DNA of 64,000 nt from Streptomyces noursei ATCC 11455 (GCF_001704275.1 NZ_CP011533.1:4340001-4404000), one strand, 5' to 3'. Counted from the first letter of the stretch, positions 18,017-29,018 are shown. The notes: a model not told the origin generated them from the sequence alone. Numbers and translations: made by a program.

Positions 18017-19858
18017 CTAGGCGACCTTCTCCAGCGTCCCGGCCGCCAGCACCGACTCCTCCAGGTGCGCGCAGGGCCGCGGCTCGGCGGCCTTCCGGCG
18101 GCGCAGCACCCGCGGCAGCTCCAGATACCCCTCGGCCTGGAGCGTCGCCAGGCCGATCCGCGGGATGTCCCGGCTGTTGCGGAACACCACGAACCGCGGC
18201 TCCCAGCGCGGCTGGAACTTGTCGTTGAACTTGTACAGCGACTCGATCTGGTACCAGCGGGACAGGAAGATCAACATGCCCCGCCAGACCCGCAGCACCG
18301 GCCCCGCGCCCAGCTTCTCGCCGCGCTCCAGGGACGAGCGGAACACCGCGAAGTTCAGCGACACCTGCTTGATCCGCAGCTCCGGCGCCGCCTGCAGCGC
18401 CGCGACGATCAGCAGCTCGTTCATCCCCGGGTCCGCGCTGCGGTCCCGCCGCATCAGCTCCAACGAGATCCCGTCGCCGCCCCACGGGACGAAGTGCTGC
18501 ATCGCCTTCAGGTCCCCGAACGGGCCCGGCTCCTCGCCCTCGGCCGGCGCCTGGTGCGCGGTGGCGATCACCGCGTCGCCGTCGGCCACCGCGTCGATCC
18601 GCCCCAGCGCCATGGAGAAGCCGCGCTCGGTGTCGGTGTCCCGCCAGGCGTCCGCCGCCTTCTGGACGCGGGCCAGCTCCTCCGGCTCCAGGTCGCGCAC
18701 CCGCCGCACCCGGGTCTCGTAGCCGTTCCGCTCGATCCGCTTGACCATCTGCCGCACATTGCGCATCGACCGGCCGGACAGGGTGAAGTCGGCGACGTCC
18801 ACGATCGCCTCGTCGCCCAGCTCCAACGCGTCCATCCCGGTCTCCCGGGTCCATACCTGGCCGCCGGTCTCGCTGCACCCGGTGACCGCGGGGGTCCAGG
18901 AGTGCGCCCGCGCCTCCTCCATGAAGCGCTCGATGGCGCCCGGCCACGCCTCGACGTCCCCTATCGGGTCGCCGCTGGCGAGCATCACCCCGGAGATCAC
19001 CCGGTAGCAGACCGCGGCCTTGCCGGACGGCGAGAACACCACGCCCTTGTCCCGGCGCAGCGCGAAGTAGCCCAGCGAGTCCCGGCCGCCGTGCTTGGCC
19101 AGCAGCTCCCGCAGCCGCTGCTCGTCCTCGTCCGTCAGCCGGGCCGCGGGGTGCTCGGGCCGGAAGGCGAGGTACGCGGTGGTGGCCACGGTCAGCAGGC
19201 CCAGCGCACCGAGCGAGTAGCCCACGGTGTAGTCCACGCCGTGGGTGTAGGCGACCGGCCCCTCGAAGCCGAAGAGCCCCCACAGCACGTGCTCGGCGCG
19301 CGCGCCGAACGACGGCGAGCCGACGATCTTGTGCGGGTGGGAGCTGACGATCACCATCCCGAGGGCGAAGCTGACCCCACCGAGGACGACGAAGTTGGCC
19401 ACCGCCCGCCAGCGGCTGCGCGGGTCCGGCAGCGCCGCGAACTCCCGCCGGTGCCGGATCAGGAACCCCAGCAGCAGCAACGACAGCACGGCCCCGAAGA
19501 TCGAGTGCCGGTACACCACCTGGGCGGCGATCCCCACCGGCAGCAGCGCCACCGCCGCCACCCAGGCCCGCCGCTTGCGCCGCTTGAGCCCGTGGGCCAG
19601 GAGCAGCAGCAGGATCCCGACGACGAGCGAGGCGGAGGCCGCCAGCGGGCTCACCGCGCCCGGCAGCACCTCGGCCACCGCGTGCACCCGGCTGTGCCGG
19701 AAGCGCGGGAAGAGTCCGGATGTGAGATTGAGCAGGCCGACCACCGCGCCTGCCGTGCCGATCAGCCCGGGTACAGCCGCCGGCCGCGGGCCGCGGAGCC
19801 AGCGTGGCGCAGACCACGCAACCTTCTCCGACTTTTCCCCATCTAGCCTGTCAGACAT
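18017..19858 (-). CDS. DUF2156 phosphatidylglycerol lysyltransferase-like membrane protein (MprF/LysX-like)
   Basis: About 613 residues. The N-terminal ~230 hold six or so membrane helices. The C-terminal half is the DUF2156 GNAT-like transferase domain, with YFALRRDKGVVFSPSGKAAVCYRV, GDPIGD, GGQVWTRETGMDALELGDEAI and the terminal block SRWYQIESLYKFNDKFQPRW. Such proteins move an aminoacyl group from tRNA to a lipid, changing surface charge, or act on related substrates. No lysyl-tRNA synthetase domain is attached. ATG 19858 follows GGGAAAG; an upstream reading to 19957 would be basic and unconserved. It is divergent from the esterase gene at 19999. Confidence 0.85.
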   Translation of the reverse strand: MSDRLDGEKSEKVAWSAPRWLRGPRPAAVPGLIGTAGAVVGLLNLTSGLFPRFRHSRVHAVAEVLPGAVSPLAASASLVVGILLLLLAHGLKRRKRRAWVAAVALLPVGIAAQVVYRHSIFGAVLSLLLLGFLIRHRREFAALPDPRSRWRAVANFVVLGGVSFALGMVIVSSHPHKIVGSPSFGARAEHVLWGLFGFEGPVAYTHGVDYTVGYSLGALGLLTVATTAYLAFRPEHPAARLTDEDEQRLRELLAKHGGRDSLGYFALRRDKGVVFSPSGKAAVCYRVISGVMLASGDPIGDVEAWPGAIERFMEEARAHSWTPAVTGCSETGGQVWTRETGMDALELGDEAIVDVADFTLSGRSMRNVRQMVKRIERNGYETRVRRVRDLEPEELARVQKAADAWRDTDTERGFSMALGRIDAVADGDAVIATAHQAPAEGEEPGPFGDLKAMQHFVPWGGDGISLELMRRDRSADPGMNELLIVAALQAAPELRIKQVSLNFAVFRSSLERGEKLGAGPVLRVWRGMLIFLSRWYQIESLYKFNDKFQPRWEPRFVVFRNSRDIPRIGLATLQAEGYLELPRVLRRRKAAEPRPCAHLEESVLAAGTLEKVA

Positions 19859-19998
19859 CACTTTCCCGTCGCCCCGGTCGAGAGAACGTGCGAGCCTAGT
19901 CGCAGCATCTGGACTTTTGCGCCCTGTATGACGGCGTCTCAGGGCTCGGGGTTCCACTTGCGGTCCGGATGGCCCGGCCGCCCGGAAGAAAGCACCAC

Positions 19999-21114
19999 AT
20001 GGGTCTCACCAGCAAGAAAGTGTTGCTGCTCGCCGTACTCGTCGCGGTGGCACTGTTCGTTCTCACGATCTGGCTCTGGCCGCGGCTCTCCAAGGGCAAC
20101 TGGCGCGCCGTGCTCGGCCGCATCGGCCTGCTCTTCGCCACCCAGCTCTCGCTCTTCGCGGCGATCGGCCTGTTCGCCAACAACACCTTCGGCTTCTACG
20201 CCTCCTGGGCCGACCTCTTCGGCCAGGAGCAGGAACCGGGCGTGGTCACCAACTACAAGTCCGGCCCGAACGGCACCAACCTCAAGATGCTGGGCACCGA
20301 GCGCCTGAGCATCCAGGGCGCCTCGGTCCCGACGTCCGCCGGCCGGCTGGACAAGGTCCTGATCCGCGGCGAGAAGTCCAAGATCGCCAGCCCGGCGTAC
20401 GTCTACCTGCCGCCGCAGTACTTCCAGAAGAAGTACGCGCACAAGAAGTTCCCCGCGGCGGTGGTCCTGACCGGCTACCCCGGCACCGCCGAGGCGCTCT
20501 ACAAGAAGCTGCACTACCCGCAGACCCAGTACGACCTGCTCCAGAACAACCGCATCCAGCCCACCGTCCTGGTGATGATGCGCCCGACGGTCGCCCCGCC
20601 CCGTGACACCGAGTGCGTGGACATACCCAACGGCCCCCAGACCGAGACGTTCTTCGCCCACGACCTGCGGCACGACATCAGCGGCCAGTACCGCGTCGGC
20701 AAGGACGCCGAGAGCTGGGGCATCATGGGCGACTCCACCGGCGGCTACTGCGCGCTGAAGCTGACCATGCGCAACCCGCAGTCGTACTCCACCGCGGTCT
20801 CCCTCTCCGGTGACTACAAGGCGCCGATCGACGCCACCACCGGCGCCCTGTTCGGCGGGAGCAAGCAGCTGGAGCGGGAGAACGACCTGCACTGGCGGCA
20901 GAAGCACATGCCCGCTCCCCCGGTGAACCTGCTGGTCACCAGCAGCAAGCACGGCGAGAGCAACTACAAGCCCACCCTGAAGTTCATCGAGGGCACCAAG
21001 TCGCCGTCCAAGGTCGCGTCGATCATCCTGGACAGCGGCGGCCACAACTTCAACACCTGGCGCCGCGAGATCCCCGCCGCGCTGGAGTGGATGGGCGGCC
21101 ACCTGAGGGCCTGA
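19999..21114 (+). CDS. Membrane-anchored alpha/beta-hydrolase-fold esterase (esterase D/antigen 85-like)
   Basis: 371 residues. Two hydrophobic segments near the N-terminus (residues ~6-22 and ~35-55) tether an extracellular catalytic domain. The nucleophile elbow GDSTGGYCALKL carries the Ser, the oxyanion region is VVLTGYPGT, and the catalytic His is likely in DSGGHNFNTWRRE near the end. This is the putative-esterase fold shared with mycolyltransferases and esterase D, so the substrate may be a cell-envelope ester. ATG 19999 has GGAAGAAAG about 9 nt upstream. It is divergent from the lysyltransferase-like gene, so both may modify the surface. Confidence 0.87.
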   Translation: MGLTSKKVLLLAVLVAVALFVLTIWLWPRLSKGNWRAVLGRIGLLFATQLSLFAAIGLFANNTFGFYASWADLFGQEQEPGVVTNYKSGPNGTNLKMLGTERLSIQGASVPTSAGRLDKVLIRGEKSKIASPAYVYLPPQYFQKKYAHKKFPAAVVLTGYPGTAEALYKKLHYPQTQYDLLQNNRIQPTVLVMMRPTVAPPRDTECVDIPNGPQTETFFAHDLRHDISGQYRVGKDAESWGIMGDSTGGYCALKLTMRNPQSYSTAVSLSGDYKAPIDATTGALFGGSKQLERENDLHWRQKHMPAPPVNLLVTSSKHGESNYKPTLKFIEGTKSPSKVASIILDSGGHNFNTWRREIPAALEWMGGHLRA

Positions 21115-21140
21115 CCAGGCCCCTCGGCGACCCGGCACAG

Positions 21141-21181
21141 CGGCCCGGGGTCCCGGCGATACCGCCGCGGACCCCGGGCCG
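21141..21181. terminator. Bidirectional terminator hairpin
   Basis: A perfect 13-bp stem (CGGCCCGGGGTCC at 21141-21153 with its complement at 21169-21181) around a 15-nt loop. It lies between the convergent stops of the esterase gene and folE. Confidence 0.8.
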
Positions 21182-21256
21182 CTCCTCGTTACGGGCCGTG
21201 GCACCCCGCACAGGGCGCCGACGACCGCCTTCCCGTCTCTTCCCGGCCTCCCGGCC

Positions 21257-21862
21257 TCAGCGGGCCAGTATCAGGCTCATCGCCTCGGCCCGCGTCGCGG
21301 GATCGCGCAGCTGCCCGCGCACCGCGGAGGTCGTCGTCTTCGCCCCCGGCTTGCGCACCCCGCGCATGGTCATGCACATGTGCTCGCACTCGATGACCAC
21401 GATCACCCCGCGCGGCTCCAGGATCTGCATCAGCGATTCGGCGATCTGGGTGGTCAGCCGCTCCTGCACCTGGGGGCGCCGGGCGAACACGTCGACCAAC
21501 CGGGCCAGCTTGGACAGCCCGGTGATCTTGCCGTCGGTGGACGGGATGTAGCCGACGTGGGCCACGCCGACGAACGGCACCAGGTGGTGCTCGCAGTTCG
21601 AGACCACCTCGATGTCCTTGACCAGCACCATTTCGTCATGACCGAGGTCGAAGGTGGTGGTCAGCACGTCTTCGGGCTTCTGCCACAGTCCGGCGAAGAG
21701 CTCCTTGTACGCCCGCGCCACCCGCGCGGGCGTCTGAAGCAGGCCCTCGCGGTCCGGGTCCTCGCCCACCGCGATGAGCAGCTCGCGCACGGCGTTCTCG
21801 GCGCGCTTCTCGTCAAACGTGCCGATCGCGCCCTCGACGTCCAGCGTCACAGGGTCCGTCAT
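21257..21862 (-). CDS. folE: GTP cyclohydrolase I
   Basis: 201 residues, the standard size. It catalyses GTP to dihydroneopterin triphosphate, the first folate step. Signatures: [18 protein letters not shown] with the zinc Cys and His, [28 protein letters not shown] split across helices, and the C-terminal [19 protein letters not shown] with the second zinc Cys. ATG 21862 has GAGG ~7 nt upstream. It lies 106 bp downstream of ftsH on the same strand, with a hairpin between. Confidence 0.97.
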   Translation of the reverse strand: MTDPVTLDVEGAIGTFDEKRAENAVRELLIAVGEDPDREGLLQTPARVARAYKELFAGLWQKPEDVLTTTFDLGHDEMVLVKDIEVVSNCEHHLVPFVGVAHVGYIPSTDGKITGLSKLARLVDVFARRPQVQERLTTQIAESLMQILEPRGVIVVIECEHMCMTMRGVRKPGAKTTTSAVRGQLRDPATRAEAMSLILAR

Positions 21863-21902
21863 TGGTGCCTCGTTCCTTCTGGGCCCGCTCGAAACGCGGA
21901 AA

Positions 21903-21939
21903 GCCGCGCCCCCCAGGCTAAAACCTTGGGGGGCGCGGC
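21903..21939 (-). terminator. Hairpin between ftsH and folE
   Basis: A 12-bp perfect GC stem (21903-21914 with 21928-21939) extended by an A-T, a G.T and a G-C pair around an AT-rich loop. It has no T-tract. It probably ends or attenuates ftsH transcription before folE. Confidence 0.6.
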
Positions 21940-21968
21940 GCGTATTCCGGGGCCCTGGGCCCCCTGGC

Positions 21969-23975
21969 TCAGCTCTCCGAGCGCGGTTCCTCGGACGTGT
22001 CCGTCTTCTCCATGGAGACCGACGGTGCCGCGGAGCCGTTGGCCGGGGCCAGCTCCTTGGGCGTCAGCACCGGCGGACGGGTCGAGGGCGTACGGCGCGA
22101 GGAGCCGGTCCACGCCGGGCGGGCCGGGCGCTTCACGATGTGCTTGAAGACCTCGGCGATCTGCTCCTTGTTCAGGGTCTCCTTCTCCAGGAGCTCCAGA
22201 ACGAGGTTGTCGAGCACGTCGCGGTTCTCGACCAGGATCTCCCACGCCTCGTTGTGCGCGGTCTCGATGAGCTTCTTGACCTCCTCGTCGACCAGCGCGG
22301 CGACCTCCTCGGAGTAGTCGCGCTGGTGCGCCATCTCACGACCCAGGAACGGCTCGGAGTTGTCCGTGCCGAACTTGATCGCGCCGAGCCGCTCGGTCAT
22401 GCCGTACTGCGTGACCATCGCGCGGGCGGTGGCGGTCGCCTTCTCGATGTCGTTGGCGGCACCGGTGGTCGGGTCGTGGAAGACCAGCTCCTCCGCCGCA
22501 CGCCCGCCCAGCATGTACGCCAGCTGGTCGAGCATCTCGTTACGGGTGGTGGAGTACTTGTCCTCGTCGGGCAGGACCATGGTGTAGCCCAGAGCCCGAC
22601 CGCGGGACAGGATCGTGATCTTGTGGACCGGGTCGGAGTTCGGCGAAGCCGCCGCGACCAGGGCGTGCCCGCCCTCGTGGTACGCGGTGATCTTCTTCTC
22701 CTTCTCGGACATGATCCGGGTCCGCTTCTGCGGACCGGCCACGACGCGGTCGATCGCCTCGTCCAGGAAGTGGTTGTCGATCAGCTTCTTGTCGCTGCGG
22801 GCCGTCAGCAGGGCGGCCTCGTTCAGGACGTTGGACAGATCGGCACCGGTGAAGCCGGGGGTGCGCTTGGCGACGGCCGAGAGGTCGACGTCCGGCGCGA
22901 CCGGCTTGCCCTTCTGGTGGACCTTGAGGATCTCCAGCCGGCCCTGCAGGTCCGGACGGTCGACGGCGATCTGCCGGTCGAAACGGCCGGGGCGCAGCAG
23001 CGCCGGGTCGAGGATGTCCGGGCGGTTGGTGGCGGCGATCAGGATCACGCCGCCCTTCACGTCGAAGCCGTCCATCTCGACGAGGAGCTGGTTGAGGGTC
23101 TGCTCGCGCTCGTCGTGGCCACCGCCGAGACCCGCACCGCGGTGCCGGCCGACGGCGTCGATCTCGTCGACGAAGACGATCGCCGGGGCGTTCGCCTTGG
23201 CCTGCTCGAAGAGGTCACGGACCCGGGAGGCACCGACACCGACGAACATCTCGACGAAGTCGGAGCCGGAGATCGAGTAGAACGGGACGCCGGCCTCGCC
23301 CGCGACGGCGCGCGCGAGCAGCGTCTTGCCCGTACCGGGCGGGCCGTACAGCAGCACGCCCTTGGGGATCTTGGCGCCGACGGCCTGGAACTTCGCCGGC
23401 TCCTGGAGGAACTCCTTGATCTCGTGGAGCTCCTCGACGGCCTCGTCGGCACCCGCGACGTCCGCGAAGGTCGTCTTGGGGGTGTCCTTGGTGATCAGCT
23501 TCGCCTTCGACTTGCCGAAGTTCATCACCCTGGACCCGCCGCCCTGCATCTGGTTCATCAGGATCAGGAAGATGACCGGGATGAGGATGAAGGGGAGCAG
23601 CGTGATGATCACGCTGACGAACGGGTTCTGCTTCGACGGGGAGACGGTGTAGCCGTCCTTGATCTCACCCGTCTGGTACTTGGCCTGCAGGTTCTTCGCC
23701 AGGTCAACGCCCTGGTCGCCGATGTAGCTGGCCTGAATCTTGTTGGAGCCGGCGATCTTGTTGTCGCCCGACAGCTCGATCTTGATCTTGTTCTCGTCGC
23801 CGGTGGTCAGCTCGGCGGACTTCACCTTGTTGTCAGCGATCGCCTTGACGACCTGACCGGTGTCCACCGTCTTATAGCCGCCGGACGAGCCGACGACCTG
23901 CATCAACACGACCACGGCGAGGACGGCCAGCACGATCCACATGACCGGCCCACGGAAGTATCGCTTCACGTCCAT
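21969..23975 (-). CDS. ftsH: ATP-dependent zinc metalloprotease FtsH
   Basis: A membrane AAA+ protease of 668 residues that degrades misfolded and regulatory membrane and cytosolic proteins. There are two N-terminal helices (about 10-28 and 110-135) around an extracytoplasmic domain. The AAA module has Walker [11 protein letters not shown], Walker [12 protein letters not shown] and the second-region-of-homology [11 protein letters not shown]. The zinc motif is HEGGHAL. The Ser/Pro-rich C-terminus is extended. ATG 23975 fits the family start ([10 protein letters not shown]); AGGTGG suits the in-frame GTG 23981 slightly better, so the start may be two codons earlier. Confidence 0.97.
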   Translation of the reverse strand: MDVKRYFRGPVMWIVLAVLAVVVLMQVVGSSGGYKTVDTGQVVKAIADNKVKSAELTTGDENKIKIELSGDNKIAGSNKIQASYIGDQGVDLAKNLQAKYQTGEIKDGYTVSPSKQNPFVSVIITLLPFILIPVIFLILMNQMQGGGSRVMNFGKSKAKLITKDTPKTTFADVAGADEAVEELHEIKEFLQEPAKFQAVGAKIPKGVLLYGPPGTGKTLLARAVAGEAGVPFYSISGSDFVEMFVGVGASRVRDLFEQAKANAPAIVFVDEIDAVGRHRGAGLGGGHDEREQTLNQLLVEMDGFDVKGGVILIAATNRPDILDPALLRPGRFDRQIAVDRPDLQGRLEILKVHQKGKPVAPDVDLSAVAKRTPGFTGADLSNVLNEAALLTARSDKKLIDNHFLDEAIDRVVAGPQKRTRIMSEKEKKITAYHEGGHALVAAASPNSDPVHKITILSRGRALGYTMVLPDEDKYSTTRNEMLDQLAYMLGGRAAEELVFHDPTTGAANDIEKATATARAMVTQYGMTERLGAIKFGTDNSEPFLGREMAHQRDYSEEVAALVDEEVKKLIETAHNEAWEILVENRDVLDNLVLELLEKETLNKEQIAEVFKHIVKRPARPAWTGSSRRTPSTRPPVLTPKELAPANGSAAPSVSMEKTDTSEEPRSES

Positions 23976-24258
23976 CCACACGGAGCCACCTAAGGCCCCG
24001 TCCCTCCTGCCACAGTGAGGCACAACGCCCTCTGGAGGGCTGGTCGTGCGTACGGTGTGTATTACTGGCCCGAAAACCGACTGCCTTCGGACGGTACCCC
24101 AGCATTGTCACCCGGCGCCCGTGCCGGTGCGGAACAATGAAGCCCGGGATTCCCCTCTCCCTGCTCCAACGGCGGGAATCCCCGAAGGGTTCCCGACGCC
24201 CGACACGGGCCATCCGGGTCCCCGTCCGACGCGGCGGCCGGGGGACGCGGAGGTGCTC

Positions 24259-24813
24259 TCAGCCGCCGTACACGTGGGGCGAGAGAGTACCGACGAACGG
24301 CAGGTTGCGGTACTTCTCCGCGAAGTCCAGGCCGTAACCCACGACGAATTCGTTGGGGATGTCGAAGCCGATCCACTTCACGTCGATGGCGACCTTGGCC
24401 GCGTCCGGCTTGCGCAGCAGCGTGCAGACCTCCAGCGAGGCGGGCTCGCGCGAGCCGAGGTTCGACAGCAGCCACGACAGCGTCAGACCCGAGTCGATGA
24501 TGTCCTCGACGATCAGGACGTGCTTGCCCTTGATGTCGGTGTCCAGGTCCTTGAGGATGCGGACCACACCGGAGGACTGGGTGCCCGCGCCGTAGGAGGA
24601 CACGGCCATCCAGTCCATCGTGACGGGGTTGGACAGCGCACGCGCCAGGTCCGCCATCACCATCACCGCGCCCTTGAGGACACCGACGATGAGCAGGTCC
24701 TTGCCCGCGTACTCCGCGTCGATCTTCGCAGCCAGCTCGGCCAGCTTGGCGTCGATCTCTTCCTTAGTGATGAGCACCGACTGAAGGTCGGCGCCCATGT
24801 CCTTGTCGTCCAC
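24259..24813 (-). CDS. hpt: Hypoxanthine phosphoribosyltransferase
   Basis: About 184 residues, a purine salvage enzyme making IMP or GMP from hypoxanthine or guanine and PRPP. The PRPP loop [18 protein letters not shown] is complete, with [13 protein letters not shown] upstream and [13 protein letters not shown] near the end. GTG 24813 is chosen because GAGAG lies about 8 nt upstream; GTG 24822 and ATG 24798 are in frame. In many Firmicutes and actinobacteria tilS-hpt-ftsH are adjacent, as here, all on one strand. Confidence 0.96.
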   Translation of the reverse strand: MDDKDMGADLQSVLITKEEIDAKLAELAAKIDAEYAGKDLLIVGVLKGAVMVMADLARALSNPVTMDWMAVSSYGAGTQSSGVVRILKDLDTDIKGKHVLIVEDIIDSGLTLSWLLSNLGSREPASLEVCTLLRKPDAAKVAIDVKWIGFDIPNEFVVGYGLDFAEKYRNLPFVGTLSPHVYGG

Positions 24814-24912
24814 CCGTGCCACTCTCGTTCGGTTACGTGTGCAGATCGGTCGTGGAGCTCACGAAACGGGAACCGGTCGTGAGATCACAAGGCAGGGCGC
24901 GATCTCTGCCGC

Positions 24913-25920
24913 TCAGCCCTGCCGAATGACCAGTCTGCCACCCTGCCGTCGCACACCCACGCGCCCGGGGAGGTTGATGGCACCCTGCCCCCTCCAGGCC
25001 GTGATCAGTCGGTCCACTTCCTCGATGTGGCGGGCGAAGAGCGAACCGGCCGGCGAACCGGCCGCGATGACCGCCCGGCGCAGCACCCGACGGCGCACCG
25101 CGGCCGGCAGCGCGAAGAGTCCGGCCACGTCGAGGGTGCCGGCCTCGTCGAGCACCGTCGCCTCGGCGTCGGCGGCCCAGCCGTCCAGTGCGTCGGCGTC
25201 GTCGCGGGAGAGCTGGGCGGTCCGCGCCAGCGCCTCGACGACGCCCTTGCCCAGGCACTTCTCCAGGGCGGGCAGCCCCTCGTGCCGCAGCCGTGAGCGG
25301 GTGTAGGCGGGGTCGGTGTTGTGGGGGTCGTCCCAGACGGGCAGCGCCTGGATGAGGCATGCCGTACGGGCGGTCTGTCGGTCCACGTCCAGGAAGGGGC
25401 GGCGGTAGCGGCCGTTCGTCCCGGTGGCCGCGGCCATCCCGGAGAGCGAGCGGATCCCGGAACCGCGGGCCAGCCCGAGGAGCACGGTCTCCGCCTGGTC
25501 GTCGCGGGTGTGGCCGAGGAGGATCGCGCTGGCGCCGTGGCGGTCGGCGGTGGCGTCCAGGGCGGCGTAGCGGGCATCGCGGGCGGCCGCTTCGGGGCCG
25601 CCGACCCGGCCCACCTCGACGCTGACGATGTCGACGGGGTCGAGCTTGAGGGCCCGCAGCCGCAGGGCGACCTCGGCGGCGCGGAGGTCGGAGCCCTCCT
25701 GCAGGCCGTGGTCGATGGTCACGCCCCCGGCGCGGACACCCAGTTTGGGCGCTTCGAAGGCGAGGGCGGAGGCGAGCGCCATGGAGTCGGCGCCGCCGGA
25801 GCAGGCGACGAGCACGAGCGGTGCCTCGCGCCGGTCCTGCGCGCAGTGGTGGGTGAGCACGTCGTGGAGTACGCGGCGGACCGCCAGGCGTATCGCGGCG
25901 ACCGCTGGATGGGGACCCAT
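24913..25920 (-). CDS. tilS: tRNA(Ile)-lysidine synthase
   Basis: 335 residues. It adds lysine to C34 of the CAU-anticodon tRNA-Ile so that it reads AUA. The PP-loop ATPase motif is [10 protein letters not shown] near residue 45, followed by [16 protein letters not shown], the [19 protein letters not shown] block and RPFLDVDR. The C-terminal domain is short, as usual in actinobacteria. ATG 25920 follows GGAAACGGA. It is co-directional with hpt and ftsH; the gene pair spacing is ~100 bp. Confidence 0.95.
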   Translation of the reverse strand: MGPHPAVAAIRLAVRRVLHDVLTHHCAQDRREAPLVLVACSGGADSMALASALAFEAPKLGVRAGGVTIDHGLQEGSDLRAAEVALRLRALKLDPVDIVSVEVGRVGGPEAAARDARYAALDATADRHGASAILLGHTRDDQAETVLLGLARGSGIRSLSGMAAATGTNGRYRRPFLDVDRQTARTACLIQALPVWDDPHNTDPAYTRSRLRHEGLPALEKCLGKGVVEALARTAQLSRDDADALDGWAADAEATVLDEAGTLDVAGLFALPAAVRRRVLRRAVIAAGSPAGSLFARHIEEVDRLITAWRGQGAINLPGRVGVRRQGGRLVIRQG

Positions 25921-26113
25921 GTCCGTTTCCAATCGTTCAGCTGGGGACGAGCCTCAAGCATGGACGGCACTTCGTCACAGAGAGTGCCTAGATGGTGACA
26001 GAGGCGAGCAGTTCCCCGAGCATTGCACGCCTATCCATCGGTCACGGTCCCTCAGACGGGTGATTGAAGGGGCGCTCTACTGCCGCATGGCGTGCCCGGC
26101 TCACATCCTGTGC

Positions 26114-27259
26114 TTACGGTGCCCCGTCGACCTTCCGGTGCACCCGCGCGACCCAGTCCGCCGGTTTGGCGATCTCCTGTTTGGTGGGGAGGGTGTTGGG
26201 CGACGTCCAGACGCGGTTGAAGCCGTCCATGCCGACCTCCTCGACGACGGACCGCACGAACCGCTCACCGTCACGGTACTGCCGCAGTTTCGCGTCCAGC
26301 CCCAGCAGCTTCCGCAGCGCCTGGTCCAGCCGGCCGGCGCCGCTGGCCCGCCGCTTCTGGAACTTCTCCCGGATCTCCGCCACCGAGGGCACCACCTCGG
26401 GCCCCACCCCGTCCATGACGTAGTCGGCGTGCCCCTCCAGCAGCGACATCACCGTGGTCAGCCGCCCGAGGATCTCCCGCTGCACGGGCGTCTGCACCAG
26501 GTCCACCAGCGACCGGCTCTCCTCGCCCTCCTCGCCCTCCGGCCTGGCGCCGGCCAGCGACTGGGCGGCCTCCCGCAGCCGCTCCAGCAGCGTGCCCGGG
26601 TCGATGTCGGTCTCCGCGAGGAAGGACTGGATCTCGCCCTCGACGTGGTCCCGCAGCCAGGGCACGGCGCTGAACTGGGTCCGGTGGGTCTCCTCGTGCA
26701 GGCACACCCACAGCCGGAAGTCGTGCGGCGCCACGTCGAGCTCCCGCTCCACATGGACGATGTTCGGCGCCACCAGCAGCAGCCGGCCGCCCTGCGTCCC
26801 GGCCGGCAGGTCCCGCGAGGCCGGGGCGAACGTCTCGTACTGGCCCAGCACCCGCGACGCCAGGAACGACAGCAGCATGCCCAGCTCCACGCCGGTCACC
26901 TTGCCGCCGACCGCGCCGAGCACCGCACCGCCGGGCGTCGAGGACCGCCGGTCCTCCATCTTGGCGAGCAGCGGCTTGAGCACCGCCCGGAAGCCGGCGA
27001 CGTTGGCCCGGATCCAGCCGGGCCGGTCCACCACCAGGACCGGCGTGTCGTGCGGCACCGCCCCGCCCTCCGCGCCGGGTTGCGCCATTCGGGTGAACCC
27101 CCGGACGTGCTCCTCGGACGACTTGGCGTGCCGGCGCAGCTCGGCGACGATCGCCCGCGCCTCGTCCCGGCTCACCTCCGGACCGGGCCGTACGAATCGG
27201 GTCGCGGTCGTGACCGCGAGATTCCAGTCGACCATCTCGACACCACCGATGCTCGTCAT
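26114..27259 (-). CDS. Zinc-dependent metalloprotease-like protein (DUF2342 family)
   Basis: 381 residues of the actinobacterial family annotated as zinc-dependent metalloprotease or F420-biosynthesis-associated protein. The zinc motif is HEETHRTQF, followed ~65 residues later by EGHADYVMDGVG, which supplies a likely third ligand. Family blocks include DWNLAVTTATRFVRPGPEVS at the start and SRVLGQYETFAP in the middle. There is no signal peptide, so it should be cytoplasmic. It is located beside tilS and dacB, a context conserved in Streptomyces. The substrate is unknown. Confidence 0.88.
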   Translation of the reverse strand: MTSIGGVEMVDWNLAVTTATRFVRPGPEVSRDEARAIVAELRRHAKSSEEHVRGFTRMAQPGAEGGAVPHDTPVLVVDRPGWIRANVAGFRAVLKPLLAKMEDRRSSTPGGAVLGAVGGKVTGVELGMLLSFLASRVLGQYETFAPASRDLPAGTQGGRLLLVAPNIVHVERELDVAPHDFRLWVCLHEETHRTQFSAVPWLRDHVEGEIQSFLAETDIDPGTLLERLREAAQSLAGARPEGEEGEESRSLVDLVQTPVQREILGRLTTVMSLLEGHADYVMDGVGPEVVPSVAEIREKFQKRRASGAGRLDQALRKLLGLDAKLRQYRDGERFVRSVVEEVGMDGFNRVWTSPNTLPTKQEIAKPADWVARVHRKVDGAP

Positions 27260-27401
27260 GGGTTCACGGTACGGGGACGCTGCGCCTGCTGGTAGCCGAC
27301 GGGGGTGGTTGGCCCCGCCTGGTCGCCGCGCCCGGCGCGGGGGTCGTCGGGCGCGGTGGGCGGGTGGGGAGGACGGTGGGTGGGCCCGGCTCGTGGGTCG
27401 T

Positions 27402-29018
27402 TCAGCGGCAGCCGCAGTTGGCCACCGTGGAGGCCATGCGGTCCAGGGCCTTCTGGGCGGCCTGGGGGTCGGTGGTGCCGGTGGTCATGAAGGCGAAGGC
27501 CAGGAGGCGGCCGTCGGCGTCGACGACGGTGCCGGCGAGGCTGTTGACGCCGGTGAGGGTGCCGGTCTTGGCGCGCACGGTGCCGGCGCCGGCGGTGTCG
27601 CCCACGTAGCGGCCCCTGAGGGTGCCGGTGAAGGCGGCCACCGGGAGGCCGGTGAGGACCGGGCGGAGTTCGGGCTTGTCGGGTGCGGCGGCGGCCAGCA
27701 GGAGGCGGGAGAGCAGGTTCGCGGAGACCTTGTCGTCCCGGTCCAGGCCGCTGCCGTCCTCGAAGACGGCGTCGGCCAGCGGGAGGTGCTGGGCGGCCAG
27801 CGCGTCGCGCACGGCCTTGGCGGCGCCGTCGAAGCTGGCCGGCTGGTGGGCGGCGAGGGCGGTCTGACGGGCCAGCGCCTCGGCGATGTCGTTGTCGCTG
27901 TAGGTCAGCATCCGCTCGACGAGGGCGGAGAGCGGCAGGGAACGGACGACGGCGATCCGGTCGGGGTTCTTCGGGGCGCGGGCCTCGGCCGGGTCGCCGG
28001 TGACGGTGATGCCGCGTTCCTTGAGGAGGCCGGCGAAGGTGCGGGCGGCGTCGCCGGCGGGGTCGGTGGAGCGCGGTGCGGTGCCGTGGTCGCTGTCGTC
28101 GAGGCGGGCCTCGTCGGTCATCAGGGCGGCGACCGGGGCGATGTTCTCGTTGGGGCCGATGGGGTGCTCGGCGGGGCCCGTGTAGGCGGAGGTGTCGTAA
28201 CCGAGGCCGACGGTGGTCAGCTTGCGCTGCTGGAGGGCGTGGGCGGTGGCATCGGCGAGGTCGCGCAGACTGGCCGGCCGTTCGTCGGGGCCCGGGCCGC
28301 CCGCGCGGGCGGTCAGGGTCGGGTCGCCGCCGCCGACCAGGACGATCCGGTCCTTGCCGGCCAGCACGACGGCGGTGTCGATGCGGTGGTCGGCGCCGAG
28401 CCGGGAGAGCGCGGCCACGGCGGTGGCGAGCTTGACCGTGGAGGCGGGGGTGGCCGCCTCGTCCTGCTTCTCGCCGAAGACCTGTCGGCCGGCCGCGACG
28501 TCCACCACGGACGCGGTCCGCAGCGGACCGAGCGCGGGGTCCGACAGGAGCGGGGACAGGGCGTCGGCCAGCCCGGCGTCGGTGGGCGCCGGCGCCGCGC
28601 CGCCGCGGCCCACCGCGCCGCGCGCGGGCCCGCCGAGCGCGGTCAGCACGGCCGGCGCGCTGGGCGCGGGGCGGGGCGCCCGGCCGTCATCGTGATGCTC
28701 GCCACCTGTTGCCGGAGCGGGGACCGCGGCCGCCCGCTCGGCCGTACGCTGACCGGAGTCCCACGGCCCGGCCGCCGCCACCGCGACGACCGCGACCGCC
28801 AGACCCGTGGCGGCGGACACCGCTGTCAGCTGCCAGGTCTGCCGCGTCTGCTGCGGTGCGGCCTGCCATGCGTGCTGTGCGGCGCCCGTCGTCGCCTGCG
28901 CGGCGCGCTGTGCGGTCCGTGCCGCGGTGCGTGCGGAACGCCCCGCCCGGCGTGCCGCCACCCGCGCGGAACGCTGCGCCGACTGCCATTTGACCTGCCA
29001 TGTTCGGGTCTCGGGCAC
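27402..29018 (-). CDS. dacB: D-alanyl-D-alanine carboxypeptidase/endopeptidase (PBP4, peptidase S13)
   Basis: About 538 residues. It trims or cuts peptidoglycan peptides outside the membrane. The three active-site motifs are present: SxxK in [11 protein letters not shown], SxN in [11 protein letters not shown] and KTG in [16 protein letters not shown]. An N-terminal helix ([19 protein letters not shown]) anchors it. It is preceded by ~60 residues of a very basic Ala/Arg/Gln-rich cytoplasmic tail, then a Pro-rich spacer. GTG 29018 has AGGGG ~13 nt upstream; GTG 29063 is in frame but less likely. It is divergent from ppa. Confidence 0.92.
   Translation of the reverse strand: MPETRTWQVKWQSAQRSARVAARRAGRSARTAARTAQRAAQATTGAAQHAWQAAPQQTRQTWQLTAVSAATGLAVAVVAVAAAGPWDSGQRTAERAAAVPAPATGGEHHDDGRAPRPAPSAPAVLTALGGPARGAVGRGGAAPAPTDAGLADALSPLLSDPALGPLRTASVVDVAAGRQVFGEKQDEAATPASTVKLATAVAALSRLGADHRIDTAVVLAGKDRIVLVGGGDPTLTARAGGPGPDERPASLRDLADATAHALQQRKLTTVGLGYDTSAYTGPAEHPIGPNENIAPVAALMTDEARLDDSDHGTAPRSTDPAGDAARTFAGLLKERGITVTGDPAEARAPKNPDRIAVVRSLPLSALVERMLTYSDNDIAEALARQTALAAHQPASFDGAAKAVRDALAAQHLPLADAVFEDGSGLDRDDKVSANLLSRLLLAAAAPDKPELRPVLTGLPVAAFTGTLRGRYVGDTAGAGTVRAKTGTLTGVNSLAGTVVDADGRLLAFAFMTTGTTDPQAAQKALDRMASTVANCGCR

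Noticed and set aside
17085..19817. A 910-residue minus-strand open frame
   Set aside because: It runs through folP and the lysyltransferase gene in a different frame, is Arg/Gly/Ala-rich, and lacks any domain; both real genes have motifs in their own frames.
21774..23993. A 739-residue plus-strand open frame opposite ftsH
   Set aside because: Antisense shadow of ftsH with Val/Asp/Gly-rich composition; ftsH itself is unmistakable.
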